A DNA stretch of 25,931 nucleotides, from the IMG/VR virus record IMGVR_UViG_3300010233_003506, positions 1 to 25,931 of that record; one strand, given 5' to 3'. This stretch comes from a virus. The notes under the pieces are model-generated. The model did no database searches. It was not told where the DNA came from and saw only the letters and a program-made list of their open reading frames with translations. Numbering within the stretch: position 1 is the first letter of the stretch; each line of letters starts with the position of its first letter. Of this stretch, positions 1-7,911 are shown piece by piece. The position numbers were made by a program, and so were the translations under genes.

Positions 1-2
1 AC

Positions 3-1931
3 ACGTTTGAGCTTCAAGACAACTCTGGTCAATATGGAAACACAGAGCTAAACCTATGGAGTTGCTCTAATGCCGCAGATCTTTCAAGATGTGGAACGGG
101 TGATTCTTTCTGTGTTGGTGATTCCGTAAGTCAATTTTATACCGCAACTGGAGGCACTGGACCTTATGTTTTTGGAGTCGTTAGTGGTACACTTCCTCCA
201 AATCTTGTACTCGATTCAAATGGTAGACTACACGGCACGATAGCGGCTGTTGGAGCTTTCACGTTTACCATTTCAGCAACAGACACTTCAAGTGGATGTC
301 AAGGTCAACAACAGTTCACCATAAACTCTGAATCAGCTACCCTATCAGGAACAGGTGGAACTTTCTGTGTTGGATCTGTTGTTAGTCAAAACTACTCTGC
401 CTCAGGAACAGGACCGTTTATTTTCCAAATAGTTAATGGGTCACTTCCTTCAGGGCTTGTACTTGATTCTAATGGTCTTTTGCATGGAACAGTTACCGCA
501 AGCGGTACATCAACATACACAATCCAAGCTACTGATTCTAAGGGCTGTTCCGATTCAAGACAGTTTATCATCGTTGTTACAGGAATCACTATTTCAGGTT
601 TCTCAGGAGGATTTTGTGCTGGAGTCTTTGGTTCAAGCTATACAGCTTCGGGTGGAACAAGTCCTTATACTTTCACTCTAGTAAGTGGAACTCTACCAAC
701 AGGACTTGTACTTGATTCTAATGGATTTTTACATGGTACTTCAGCAACTCCTGGTAATTTCACTTTCACGTTGAGGGCAACGGATTCTCAAGGTTGCCAC
801 GGAGATCAGCAGTTTACGGTATCGATCGGCGCAATCGCCATTACAGGTCCAAGCGGTCATTACTGTCTAACTGGAAGTGTTGAACTTATTGATGCGCCTC
901 CTGGTCCTCCAATCATGAATGATATTTGGACAGGAGACACCGTGAGTGGAGATTACTCAGCGTCTGGTGGCACTCCTGGTTATACGTTCTCGGTGCAAGG
1001 AACTTTGCCGTCTGGACTAGTGCTTGATTCTAATGGTCACTTACATGGGACCGTTACTGACGGTGGAACTTTCACGTTTAACATTGTTGCTACTGATTCA
1101 ACAGGTTGTGCGGCGGGACAGTCGTTCACTATTATGGTATCACGTATCCAAGTCGCAGACGGATTCATAGATTCTTGCGCAGGATGTGTTATCAACCCAG
1201 TATCTCCTCCAACAGATAGTAGTTGTTTTCTTGATCTTGGAGACCTTATCGCTAGTGGAGGTGTTTCATCTACAAACACGGTTCCCGTTCAATATGTCTT
1301 TACAAAAGCAACGCCAACAGAAGTTGGAAATGTTGGGATGATTCAAACAGCCACGAACATTACTGTTGAAACGTTTCAATATGACGACGGTTCGTGGAGA
1401 GGTAGACTGAGAGGACAGGTTCAGCCAGTTCCAGGCGTTTATTATTTAACAGTCAAGATAGCAGACGAAGTTGGTTGTGCCACTTATCGTTACTATCAAG
1501 TTAAAAGTGAAGACTGCACTCCGCCTCCTGCTTGTGACTCTTCGTGTATGACCGGACCAGGTAACTTACAGGTTGCGTATGAGATAGTACCACAAGCTTG
1601 CTGTCTTGGAAATGGACCTGATTACTCAGGAACTGCCAATCTTGGTTACTTAGGTGACTCTTATGCCTTTGATGGTATACCAATACCAAACGCCTGGGCA
1701 AGTGCTGATATAGACATTTCATGTAACATCAATAACATTCAGTTTCCTGATCTAACTGGAAAGGTTCACGTTGACTTTGCCGTTGGACCATTAGTTGGTC
1801 ATGCTGACGTTCCGCTAGGAGGTTGTGCTGGAGGATACCCTCAATTTTCGTGTGACATAAACATGTACTCTGGAGACGATCCAACTTTGCAAGCTATCAT
1901 TCACTTTGCATCGTTAGGAGGACCTCCATGA
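3..1931 (+). CDS. He_PIG Ig-like repeat surface protein (5' partial)
   Basis: The reading frame is open from the left edge, so the N-terminus lies outside the window; about 642 residues are visible. Four tandem Ig-like repeats of about 80 residues occupy roughly bases 100-1145. Each carries the signature of putative Ig (He_PIG) domains: SGTLPxGLVLDSNGxLHGT followed by a strand ending in ATDSxGC. At least repeats 1-3 have two cysteines, one in an FCxG-type start and one in the final GC, which suggests a disulfide or paired-Cys design. The C-terminal part (from about base 1145) is unlike the repeats and also Cys-rich. Such repeats are common in fibres and adhesins, so a virion-surface or host-binding role is inferred. 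The stop overlaps the next start as ATGA. Confident of domain type, not of exact function. Confidence 0.85.
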   Translation, partial: TFELQDNSGQYGNTELNLWSCSNAADLSRCGTGDSFCVGDSVSQFYTATGGTGPYVFGVVSGTLPPNLVLDSNGRLHGTIAAVGAFTFTISATDTSSGCQGQQQFTINSESATLSGTGGTFCVGSVVSQNYSASGTGPFIFQIVNGSLPSGLVLDSNGLLHGTVTASGTSTYTIQATDSKGCSDSRQFIIVVTGITISGFSGGFCAGVFGSSYTASGGTSPYTFTLVSGTLPTGLVLDSNGFLHGTSATPGNFTFTLRATDSQGCHGDQQFTVSIGAIAITGPSGHYCLTGSVELIDAPPGPPIMNDIWTGDTVSGDYSASGGTPGYTFSVQGTLPSGLVLDSNGHLHGTVTDGGTFTFNIVATDSTGCAAGQSFTIMVSRIQVADGFIDSCAGCVINPVSPPTDSSCFLDLGDLIASGGVSSTNTVPVQYVFTKATPTEVGNVGMIQTATNITVETFQYDDGSWRGRLRGQVQPVPGVYYLTVKIADEVGCATYRYYQVKSEDCTPPPACDSSCMTGPGNLQVAYEIVPQACCLGNGPDYSGTANLGYLGDSYAFDGIPIPNAWASADIDISCNINNIQFPDLTGKVHVDFAVGPLVGHADVPLGGCAGGYPQFSCDINMYSGDDPTLQAIIHFASLGGPP

Positions 1932-2359
1932 GATTTCGTGACTGTGTTTATTCAAAAGACATAAACTTCAGTACAATGAGTCACTGCATCAATCCTGAAG
2001 CTGTGGCTGTTAACGGAAGAGCCCCAACATTTGAAGTTTGCAAGCGATGTCCATTTAAGAACAGACCGTTTGGAAACCAGCCACAGCCAATTCCAACTGT
2101 CAACCAAGCCGCAAAAGCTGGTAGAGCTATACTTACCAATGCAAAAGTTTCTCAAGAAACAATGGAACAAAGAGTTTTGATTTGTTCCACGTGCAAATTT
2201 GTGGGAAAATCAGCTGATTCAATGTGGTGCACGCTTTGCAACTGCCCACTAAGCATGGACGAACGTAAAATTTTTAATCTTGCCGCTCATGTTGAAAATC
2301 TTCCTCTGTATGGTTGCAAACACCCAGAGAGAAAAAACGGCAAAGGTTGGCCTCAGTAA
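1928..2359 (+). CDS. Cys-rich putative metal-binding protein
   Basis: A 143-residue protein starting in an ATGA overlap with the Ig-repeat gene. It has two cysteine clusters. The N-terminal one is C6, C20, C38 and C41 (CKRC). The C-terminal one is CSTC (about 85-88), then CTLCNC (about 99-104), then a late Cys-x-His. The second half, CxxC then CxxCxC then a terminal Cys, resembles small zinc-ribbon proteins often met beside phage structural genes. The middle is basic and Gln/Pro-rich. Binding of zinc or an iron-sulfur cluster is inferred from cysteine spacing only; no enzymatic motif was seen. Lying between two probable virion proteins, it may be a maturation or accessory factor. Confidence 0.75.
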   Translation: MRFRDCVYSKDINFSTMSHCINPEAVAVNGRAPTFEVCKRCPFKNRPFGNQPQPIPTVNQAAKAGRAILTNAKVSQETMEQRVLICSTCKFVGKSADSMWCTLCNCPLSMDERKIFNLAAHVENLPLYGCKHPERKNGKGWPQ

Positions 2360-2376
2360 GAAACTATACTTAGTTC

Positions 2377-4764
2377 ATGTCTGAAATAAAGTTTCCAGTT
2401 CAAGCTATTTCAGTTGAATCAAACACCTCTTTGCAAGAGACTCCTGTTGTGTCTGATCCGTCTCTTCCTGTGGAGGGAGCCCTTCCACCTTTTCGTCCAT
2501 GGACAGGTGGACAATATGTTGATGGCGTATGGACGGTCTTGCGAACTCAAGCGGATATGTCACAGTATCAGGTTGATTTCTCTACTCTTCTTACGGTCAA
2601 AGATCAGTCTACGCGATTTCTTGAAGACGTTAGACCAGCAACAAGATTTCCGAGACAAAGTCTCGTAGGTCTTGCTGTAAAGGACGTAGCAAACTACGCC
2701 GCGTTCCCAGCTGAAACTGTAATTTTTATTGGAAGTGGAGCAACTTCTGGAACTCTTAGTGATGGTTTTCCATCACCTCCGTATTCAGCAGAGTTTTCGT
2801 TCCAAGCTGGAGTTGACGAAATCTTAACTGGAGAAGTAAGTGGTAACGTTGTTACACTAAACTCTGACTCTGTCTCTGGGTGGTACGACTTTTCATACAA
2901 CTCATATAACTTCGTTTTAGCAACATCTGGCACGCTGAGCGCTAAGTGGGTGCCAATAGGAACTGAAACTATTCGCGATGAACCTTCAACAAACGATAAA
3001 AACTTTTTGCCAAGACCAGAAGACGAATTAGTCGCAGCGTTTACTGGAAATGGTACGCTTACGCTTGATTTTTTGGCTGATGAATACCCGTGGAGAAGAG
3101 ACCTGATTGGTTTAGGAGAAGAAGTTGACGCTGATACTGTGGAATTTATTAACCCAAGTCCAAGCGTCGCTGAATCTCAGACTATCACGGTGGTTGACCA
3201 CAGAGGAATAGAGTTTGATATTTTTGCAGTAGACGTTTCCATCTCAAATCCGACATACTCGTTAGTTGAAAAACAAACCTATGACAATAACACGTTTGCT
3301 CCAGAAGTATCGACAGGTAGAAAAGCCATTACTATTGATGCAAATGGAAATTTGTTTTTTGCTTGGTCACTTATGGGAGTTCTTGTTGCTGACATTTCTG
3401 CGTTTTTATCTGTACTAGATGATTTAGTTGCTTGGTTTCCACTAAACGAAACAAGTGGAGACGACCTTGTCATACAAGATAAGACAAAATACAAAGCTGG
3501 AGCAACCGTTGTTTCGAGTCTTTTACCAGAAAATCGAGTTTGGGAATCAGACTTCACAGGGGTAACAGCTGACTTTGGTTGGCAACTTTGTTTTAACCAA
3601 AAAACTTCAGCTATAACCGTTTCAAAATACAGGGAAATAGAAGATGAAGTTTGTCTTTCATTTTTTGTCAATCCACTTCCTACTCAAAACTCTGGAACTG
3701 GGTTTTCGACTTTCTTGTCTTTCGGTCCTATCAGAGTTGAAATTCAAAACGACACGTCAGCTCCTTCATCAATCAACATTTACTATGAAGATGTCTCTAG
3801 AAACGACATCTTGCTTAATTCAACTCCAATAATTCTTATCGGATCACAAAACAATTTCGTTTCAATAAGAAGATCAGGTACGTCTGTCTGGTTTGGAACG
3901 GGAGACCTGAACAATCCGGTCACCGAACAAGTGGTAAGTGGAAACTTTAGAAGCTTTGACATTAAAGATACAGATTTGACTCTGTCATCCGTCCAACGTC
4001 GTTTCATGGTTTGTGACCTGCGTGTCTGGAACAGTGCGTTGAACACAGATCTTGTAGATCAAGTTCGGTCTCCACGAAGCTCGATACTTGACGTGCCAGA
4101 ACCAACCAGTTTTTTCAACAACCTATCAGGAACTCGACGTTATTTCCTTTCAACACTGTCGTCTAAGCGGGTTGTTCCAGTTGAACTTGGATCCGACAAC
4201 ACAAAACTTAATAATCTGATTAGGGTTCAACGTTACTCAGGTACAGGAGAGTTTGTGGGAGATAGAAGATTCAAGCAAGTAGGTCTTGGAGGAGGACAAG
4301 TCTTACCGTCTCCTTTCAAACTAGGAACACAAGGATTTGACGTCAAAGGAAACGGACTTGCTGTCGTCTCAACCCAAATTGGAAACTTACCAGGATTCAA
4401 CAGAGTTCCAGGTGAAAGCGGCCCTGGAACTGGTTGGAACCAAGAAACTTCTCCAGGACTTATTGTATTGGTTAACCATTCGGTTGGAGGAGATCAACGA
4501 ACTTCAATCGGAGCTCCATCGATCACCAGTACTGCATTAATGTCTCCGTGGCCAAACAACATGGAAGCAACAAATCCAGCACAAGATAGACTTTATGTCA
4601 AAGGTGATGGACACGTGTTTGAAGTTTCATTAGATGGAGACGCTACAGAGTCTGATGATCCTGTTGTTAGTGTTGTGTTAACCATACCGGCAAAAATGGT
4701 CATTGGATCTTCAGGCACGATTTCAGAACTAACTGATGCTGTTTCTTTGTTGACAAGTCAATGA
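2377..4764 (+). CDS. Large LamG-like virion protein
   Basis: A 795-residue protein, the largest complete gene here. Residues about 345-565 look like a concanavalin A-like (LamG/Laminin_G_3) jelly-roll: AWFPLNETSG opens the domain and a CDLRVWNSAL-type strand closes it, matching the usual start and end of such domains. The N-terminal third includes GGQYVDGVWT and a region suggesting a virion-attachment segment. The C-terminal part is beta-rich and Gly/Ser-rich. No signal peptide or membrane segment is evident. It starts 18 nt after the previous stop with no clear Shine-Dalgarno, so coupling from upstream is likely. A tail fibre or carbohydrate-binding decoration protein is inferred; the sugar ligand cannot be guessed. 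Confidence 0.85.
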   Translation: MSEIKFPVQAISVESNTSLQETPVVSDPSLPVEGALPPFRPWTGGQYVDGVWTVLRTQADMSQYQVDFSTLLTVKDQSTRFLEDVRPATRFPRQSLVGLAVKDVANYAAFPAETVIFIGSGATSGTLSDGFPSPPYSAEFSFQAGVDEILTGEVSGNVVTLNSDSVSGWYDFSYNSYNFVLATSGTLSAKWVPIGTETIRDEPSTNDKNFLPRPEDELVAAFTGNGTLTLDFLADEYPWRRDLIGLGEEVDADTVEFINPSPSVAESQTITVVDHRGIEFDIFAVDVSISNPTYSLVEKQTYDNNTFAPEVSTGRKAITIDANGNLFFAWSLMGVLVADISAFLSVLDDLVAWFPLNETSGDDLVIQDKTKYKAGATVVSSLLPENRVWESDFTGVTADFGWQLCFNQKTSAITVSKYREIEDEVCLSFFVNPLPTQNSGTGFSTFLSFGPIRVEIQNDTSAPSSINIYYEDVSRNDILLNSTPIILIGSQNNFVSIRRSGTSVWFGTGDLNNPVTEQVVSGNFRSFDIKDTDLTLSSVQRRFMVCDLRVWNSALNTDLVDQVRSPRSSILDVPEPTSFFNNLSGTRRYFLSTLSSKRVVPVELGSDNTKLNNLIRVQRYSGTGEFVGDRRFKQVGLGGGQVLPSPFKLGTQGFDVKGNGLAVVSTQIGNLPGFNRVPGESGPGTGWNQETSPGLIVLVNHSVGGDQRTSIGAPSITSTALMSPWPNNMEATNPAQDRLYVKGDGHVFEVSLDGDATESDDPVVSVVLTIPAKMVIGSSGTISELTDAVSLLTSQ

Positions 4765-5816
4765 GCAATTACCTATCAGTTTCAGGTGGAAATCTGGTCT
4801 ATACGTCTGATGGAAACGTGCCGGTTGCTCCACCGTCGTTTTTATATTTGAACGATTACCTTAAGGTTAACGCGACAAACATCTGTCAGCGGTGGGCTAA
4901 TCCAAATAATATCGGAGATGCCAGCGTAGCAGCTCGTGACACGGCTGGAGATTTAATTTTCAAGAATACTGACTATCTTCCGATTAACTCGCACGGAATT
5001 GGAAACTACCGTCTCATGCTTGATGTTGGAAATATCGGAGCGCTTGATGACGAGTTTCCAGGTTTTCAAGTTGAAATCTCGTTCGAGTCTACAGCTGGGG
5101 TAGTTTCATTTACTGCCGTGTTGCTTGAGAATGGAAGGTTTCTAAATCCACCTAGAACTACCGAAACCATTGACTTCCAAATTACCAGTCCACTTGGAAC
5201 TCCAGATCTACTAACAGAATGGGCACTACGAATTCACTGGACCAATCCGCGCAGTCTTCCAAATCGAGGTCAAATTCGAGTACTAGGAATCTACGGGTAT
5301 AAGATCAGGCAGACAAACACACTGCTCTACAGTATGGATTACCAGAGTGGACAGCTAGTTCCAACTCCAATAGACGTTGTGAATGGAACACCTCCAACTA
5401 TACCTGGAGGTTGGGTTGAGGAGTTAAATAGCAACGGGATTTTAGTTGGATATGTCCATGAGTCATTGGTTACGTCAACAAGTGACGCTCCCGGAGACTT
5501 CGTGAACAACTCTGTCTATCCGGTTTCAAACTTGTTAACCGGTTGCACCGAGGATCGTCGAGAAGACATCCTTCTTGAAACTGACATGCTTCTACCTGAT
5601 GATACGCTACCAACTGGTCCTGTTGTCACCCTAGGAACAATCTGGTATGACATCGTTGAGCTTCCTGGAGGTACGTTCAATGGCACAATAGTTAACCCAA
5701 CACCTCCACCGGTTACGCCTCCACCGGTTGTTATTCCAACATTCATTTCATTCGATGAACTTCAAGGCTCGTTTGACGGTCTACAAAACTCAATGGACCA
5801 GATGGGAGTCAGATGA
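4761..5816 (+). CDS. Unknown virion-associated protein with Pro-rich C-terminus
   Basis: A 351-residue protein starting in an ATGA overlap with the LamG-like gene and ending in another ATGA overlap. It starts MSNYLSVSGGNLVYTSDG, a beta-rich opening, and contains a central beta-sandwich-like stretch. Near residues 310-330 there is a proline-rich linker (PTPPPVTPPPVV type), then a short helical tail FDELQGSFDGLQNSMDQMG. That layout, a globular beta domain then a Pro linker then a short helix, is common in multidomain virion proteins. I do not recognise the family. Position in the coupled operon suggests a fibre, fibre-attachment or baseplate-peripheral protein. Confidence 0.8.
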   Translation: MSNYLSVSGGNLVYTSDGNVPVAPPSFLYLNDYLKVNATNICQRWANPNNIGDASVAARDTAGDLIFKNTDYLPINSHGIGNYRLMLDVGNIGALDDEFPGFQVEISFESTAGVVSFTAVLLENGRFLNPPRTTETIDFQITSPLGTPDLLTEWALRIHWTNPRSLPNRGQIRVLGIYGYKIRQTNTLLYSMDYQSGQLVPTPIDVVNGTPPTIPGGWVEELNSNGILVGYVHESLVTSTSDAPGDFVNNSVYPVSNLLTGCTEDRREDILLETDMLLPDDTLPTGPVVTLGTIWYDIVELPGGTFNGTIVNPTPPPVTPPPVVIPTFISFDELQGSFDGLQNSMDQMGVR

Positions 5817-6610
5817 GCAACCATATTGGAGATACTCTACACCTAGGACTTAACGTTTCCGTCGGACCTCAGACTCGGTATGTTTGGGAATTTTGGGATG
5901 GTACGATCTTAACAACAATTGAACCCTCTATTTCGAAGGTCATTAACCAAACCGGAAACCTCAGCGTCACTGTCTATGCTGTTGATGCTTACGGTCAGTC
6001 GTCAGTCCCAATAACAATACCTGTAGTTGTTGAACTAAGTCCGATAGTCGGTGAAATTGACATTCCAATCAACGACCGTCCTTTTCCGTATGTTGCATCA
6101 GGAACTATTCCAGCTTCAGACCCAAACGGATTTGCGCTGTCTGTTGTTTGGGGTGGAGATCCAATAATTCAAAACGAGGTAACGTTTACGTCAAACGGTT
6201 CATACGTTATCTCAGGAACAATTGTTAAATCCGGTTTCTTATCAGCAACGTTCGTCAATAGCGCGATGGAAAAGTCTGTAGCGCTACTGGAGTTTAGAGG
6301 TACGACAAACGAAGAACCAACCATTTTCGACGCTCCAGACTCACTCAACGTAAGTGTTGGTATTGGAAACGAACTTTCCGTTTCAGCCACAGCTTTTGAC
6401 CCAGATGGTTTTCCATTGTTCTTTTCATGGGAATTTTGGGATGGTGTTTTAGATCCAGGAGTAAACGACTACGCTGGAAACGGTGTCACGATAAACACAG
6501 TCACGCGTCTGGTTGAACTTGAAACAACCGGCACCAAGATGTTAAACCTCGTAGTTCGTGACAACGCTTTTCACTCCGTAAGCAAGACAATTCCAGTCGT
6601 GCTTTCATAG
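5813..6610 (+). CDS. PKD/Ig-like domain protein
   Basis: A 265-residue protein starting in an ATGA overlap and ending the first plus-strand run. Two segments look like PKD/Ig-like beta-sandwiches sharing the core WEFWDG: one near residues 24-70 (YVWEFWDGT, ending in a VYAVDAYG strand), the other near residues 190-265 (ATAFDPDGFPLFFSWEFWDG, ending LVVRDNAFHS). ASDPNGFALSVVW in between resembles another degenerate copy (about 102-114). PKD-like folds usually mediate protein-protein or protein-glycan contact. With the He_PIG, LamG and FN3 proteins nearby, a virion-surface role is inferred. No enzymatic motif seen. The phage promoter begins directly after its stop. Confidence 0.8.
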   Translation: MSNHIGDTLHLGLNVSVGPQTRYVWEFWDGTILTTIEPSISKVINQTGNLSVTVYAVDAYGQSSVPITIPVVVELSPIVGEIDIPINDRPFPYVASGTIPASDPNGFALSVVWGGDPIIQNEVTFTSNGSYVISGTIVKSGFLSATFVNSAMEKSVALLEFRGTTNEEPTIFDAPDSLNVSVGIGNELSVSATAFDPDGFPLFFSWEFWDGVLDPGVNDYAGNGVTINTVTRLVELETTGTKMLNLVVRDNAFHSVSKTIPVVLS

Positions 6611-6639
6611 TTTACTTTTGTCTGTTCATCTGCTATACT
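6611..6639 (+). promoter_or_regulatory. Phage promoter P1 (sigma70-like)
   Basis: A TTTACT -35 box at 6611-6616, a 17-nt spacer and a TATACT -10 box at 6634-6639. Two nearly identical copies occur at 6957 and 22455; the spacer end (TTCATCTGC or close) is also conserved, which favours a true recurring promoter. Predicted transcription start is near 6646. Confidence 0.85.
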
Positions 6640-6667
6640 CTTACCATGCCTCAAAAACAAAAAGACC

Positions 6668-6675
6668 AAGGTGAG
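6668..6675 (+). promoter_or_regulatory. Shine-Dalgarno that sets the start at 6682
   Basis: AAGGTGAG lies 6 nt before the ATG at 6682. It favours this start over the in-frame ATG at 6646, which falls at the predicted +1 of promoter P1 and has no ribosome site. Confidence 0.7.
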
Positions 6676-6681
6676 AAAACC

Positions 6682-7023
6682 ATGACCCCTCCAGAGCCAG
6701 TCTCGTCCTGCTGCGGGGCGAGGATGCGAGTAGCTTTCAACAGCAAGGTTGCTGGTATTGATGCAACCAACTGGCATGAGTGTGAGAAATGCGGCCAGCC
6801 CTGTGACGCTCGGCAGGAGATGGAGGAGCGGCAAGCACTTACCGTCGCACGGTCCTTTAACAAAGATCAGATGTGTCATTGTGCGCTAGAATGGTTTGGT
6901 TGCTGCTTAGTCGTCGAAACTCCTGAGCGTTTGACCAAAAGTGTCCAGTTAATTTGTTTACTTTTTGATGTTCATCTGCTATACTCTTATTACGACGAAC
7001 AACTAACCAAACGGAGACGATAA
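6682..7023 (+). CDS. Small zinc-ribbon protein with long tail
   Basis: The chosen start gives 113 residues. The N-terminal 45 residues form a typical phage zinc-ribbon: SSCCGARMRV then HECEKCGQPCD, giving CC and CxxCxxxC ligand sets. Related small phage proteins usually end soon after this ribbon. Here the frame stays open for about 70 more residues with no recognisable domain, and its last 20 or so residues are encoded across promoter P2. The stop TAA overlaps the next ATG (TAATG). The tail could be real, or could be readthrough after loss of an earlier stop. Zinc binding is inferred; function unknown. Confidence 0.65.
   Translation: MTPPEPVSSCCGARMRVAFNSKVAGIDATNWHECEKCGQPCDARQEMEERQALTVARSFNKDQMCHCALEWFGCCLVVETPERLTKSVQLICLLFDVHLLYSYYDEQLTKRRR
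6957..6985 (+). promoter_or_regulatory. Phage promoter P2 (sigma70-like)
   Basis: TTTACT at 6957-6962, a 17-nt spacer and TATACT at 6980-6985. It lies inside the 3' end of the zinc-ribbon gene. Predicted start near 6992 leaves a leader of about 31 nt with a GGAG Shine-Dalgarno at 7013-7016 before the ATG at 7023. Confidence 0.85.
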
Positions 7024-7646
7024 TGGCACTCAAATCAATCACAGCGCAAGTTGTTGCAAAACCCGCGAACAAGAAAGAAGCTGCTCCGGAAACTACGGTC
7101 AAAGGTAACGCGATTTCACGGTATGTCAAGGCGTACGTTGCCTTGAAGGACGCAAAGGCCGTTGTGGATGAACTCCGTCCTTTCGTTCTGAAAGATGCGT
7201 TGAAGTTCATGTTCAACCACAACTCATCCAACCCAAAGAATCCGGCGTCCACAGTCAAGGTTGGAGACGCTGAAGAAGTTGTGCGTGTTTCTTTCCAAAA
7301 CAAATATAGTGTCGCCGATGCTGAGTCCGTTGACTCTGTGTTCTCGGAGTTTGGCAAGGACATCAACACTTACGCGCAAGAAACCATCAAGGTTGCATTC
7401 GACAGCAAGGTGTTCCTTGACGCGGAAGGAAACACGCGTCCTGAAGTTTATGAAGCATTCCGAACGGCATGTGAAGCTGTGGCGACTAAGATGAAAGTTG
7501 CTAACCCGCTGAGCAGCAAAGTGGTGGTGTTGCCTAAGCCCAACTTCCACGAAGACCGTTGGACAGATTTCACGGCCGAGCAAAACGCCCGCTTGACGGA
7601 AGTTCTGCCGAACACCGTGACCATCACTCCGCTGAAGAGTGAATAG
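7023..7646 (+). CDS. Unknown, probably highly expressed phage protein
   Basis: A 207-residue soluble protein with its own promoter (P2), a GGAG Shine-Dalgarno 6 nt upstream and a hairpin terminator just after the stop. The N-terminus is Lys/Ala-rich (AKPANKKEAAPE); the body is predicted mostly helical (ISRYVKAYVALKDAKAVVDELRPFVLKDALKFMF), with a short beta region around VVRVSFQNKYSV. Codon choice (aag, cgt, ctg, gcg) is visibly different from the neighbouring fibre genes and resembles the gene at 21951, as expected for abundant products. I do not recognise the family. It may be an abundant early or middle protein. Not a membrane protein. Confidence 0.85.
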   Translation: MALKSITAQVVAKPANKKEAAPETTVKGNAISRYVKAYVALKDAKAVVDELRPFVLKDALKFMFNHNSSNPKNPASTVKVGDAEEVVRVSFQNKYSVADAESVDSVFSEFGKDINTYAQETIKVAFDSKVFLDAEGNTRPEVYEAFRTACEAVATKMKVANPLSSKVVVLPKPNFHEDRWTDFTAEQNARLTEVLPNTVTITPLKSE

Positions 7647-7653
7647 TTCGTCG

Positions 7654-7684
7654 AGCGCACGGTCAATTCGGACCGTGCGCTTTG
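7654..7684 (+). terminator. Hairpin terminator T1
   Basis: GCGCACGGTC (7655-7664) pairs perfectly with GACCGTGCGC (7671-7680) around a 6-nt loop; an A-T pair extends the base. Only a short TTT follows, so termination may be partial and let transcription enter the structured region downstream. Confidence 0.75.
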
Positions 7685-7692
7685 ACGGTGAT

Positions 7693-7804
7693 AATTTCGA
7701 ACAATCGTTGGTTCACCAGTGATGCGAGTCATGTGAACATCTGGTCCGGGAACTCGCGGAGTCCTCCCAACCCGGGAGAATAAATGAGGACCTAGGCATC
7801 ACAA
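7693..7804 (+). ncRNA. Tandem pseudoknot RNA, copy A
   Basis: First of two direct copies sharing about 70% identity, flanked by AATTTCG at 7693 and 7805. Visible pairings are S1 GTTCAC (7711-7716) with GTGAAC (7733-7738); S2 GTGATGC (7719-7725) with GCATCAC (7796-7802); S3 CCGGG (7746-7750) with CCCGG (7771-7775); and S4 GTCCTC (7761-7766) with GAGGAC (7786-7791). S1 crosses S2, and S3 crosses S4, so the unit is a double pseudoknot. Conserved unpaired blocks include CATCTGG, GGAGTC and GACCTAGG. It lies after terminator T1 and before 8114. Not a class I recognise; it could be a cis-regulatory leader or a separate RNA. A wobble pair in the helix flanking S1 fits the plus strand better. Confidence 0.7.
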
Positions 7805-7911
7805 AATTTCGGACATCCGTGGGTTCACCACGTGACGCTGCAAGTGAACATCTGGCCGGCAAGCCGTGGAGTCGCCCCTTGCCGGGAATAACTGGCGACC
7901 TAGGCGTCACA
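7805..7911 (+). ncRNA. Tandem pseudoknot RNA, copy B
   Basis: Second copy, with the same order of elements. S1 is GTTCAC (7823-7828) with GTGAAC (7844-7849). S2 is GTGACGC (7832-7838) with GCGTCAC (7904-7910). S3 is CCGGCAAG (7856-7863) with CTTGCCGG (7878-7885). S4 is GTCGCC (7871-7876) with GGCGAC (7894-7899). S2, S3 and S4 differ in sequence from copy A yet stay fully paired, i.e. compensatory changes. Here S1 also sits in the loop of a CGTGG/CCACG hairpin (7818-7832), so S1 pairing would be a loop-to-downstream pseudoknot. AATTTCG recurs at 7912. Confidence 0.7.

Noticed and set aside
3279-3671. Minus-strand open frame of 130 codons
   Set aside because: Lies antisense within the LamG-like gene, has no ribosome site and no recognisable domain.
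7224-7583. Minus-strand open frame of 119 codons
   Set aside because: Shadow of the 7023 gene; no promoter or ribosome site on that strand.
7693-7911. Match to pistol, twister or HDV-type ribozyme
   Set aside because: A hairpin loop pairing downstream and double pseudoknots recall these classes, but I could not place their conserved core bases or a cleavage site.
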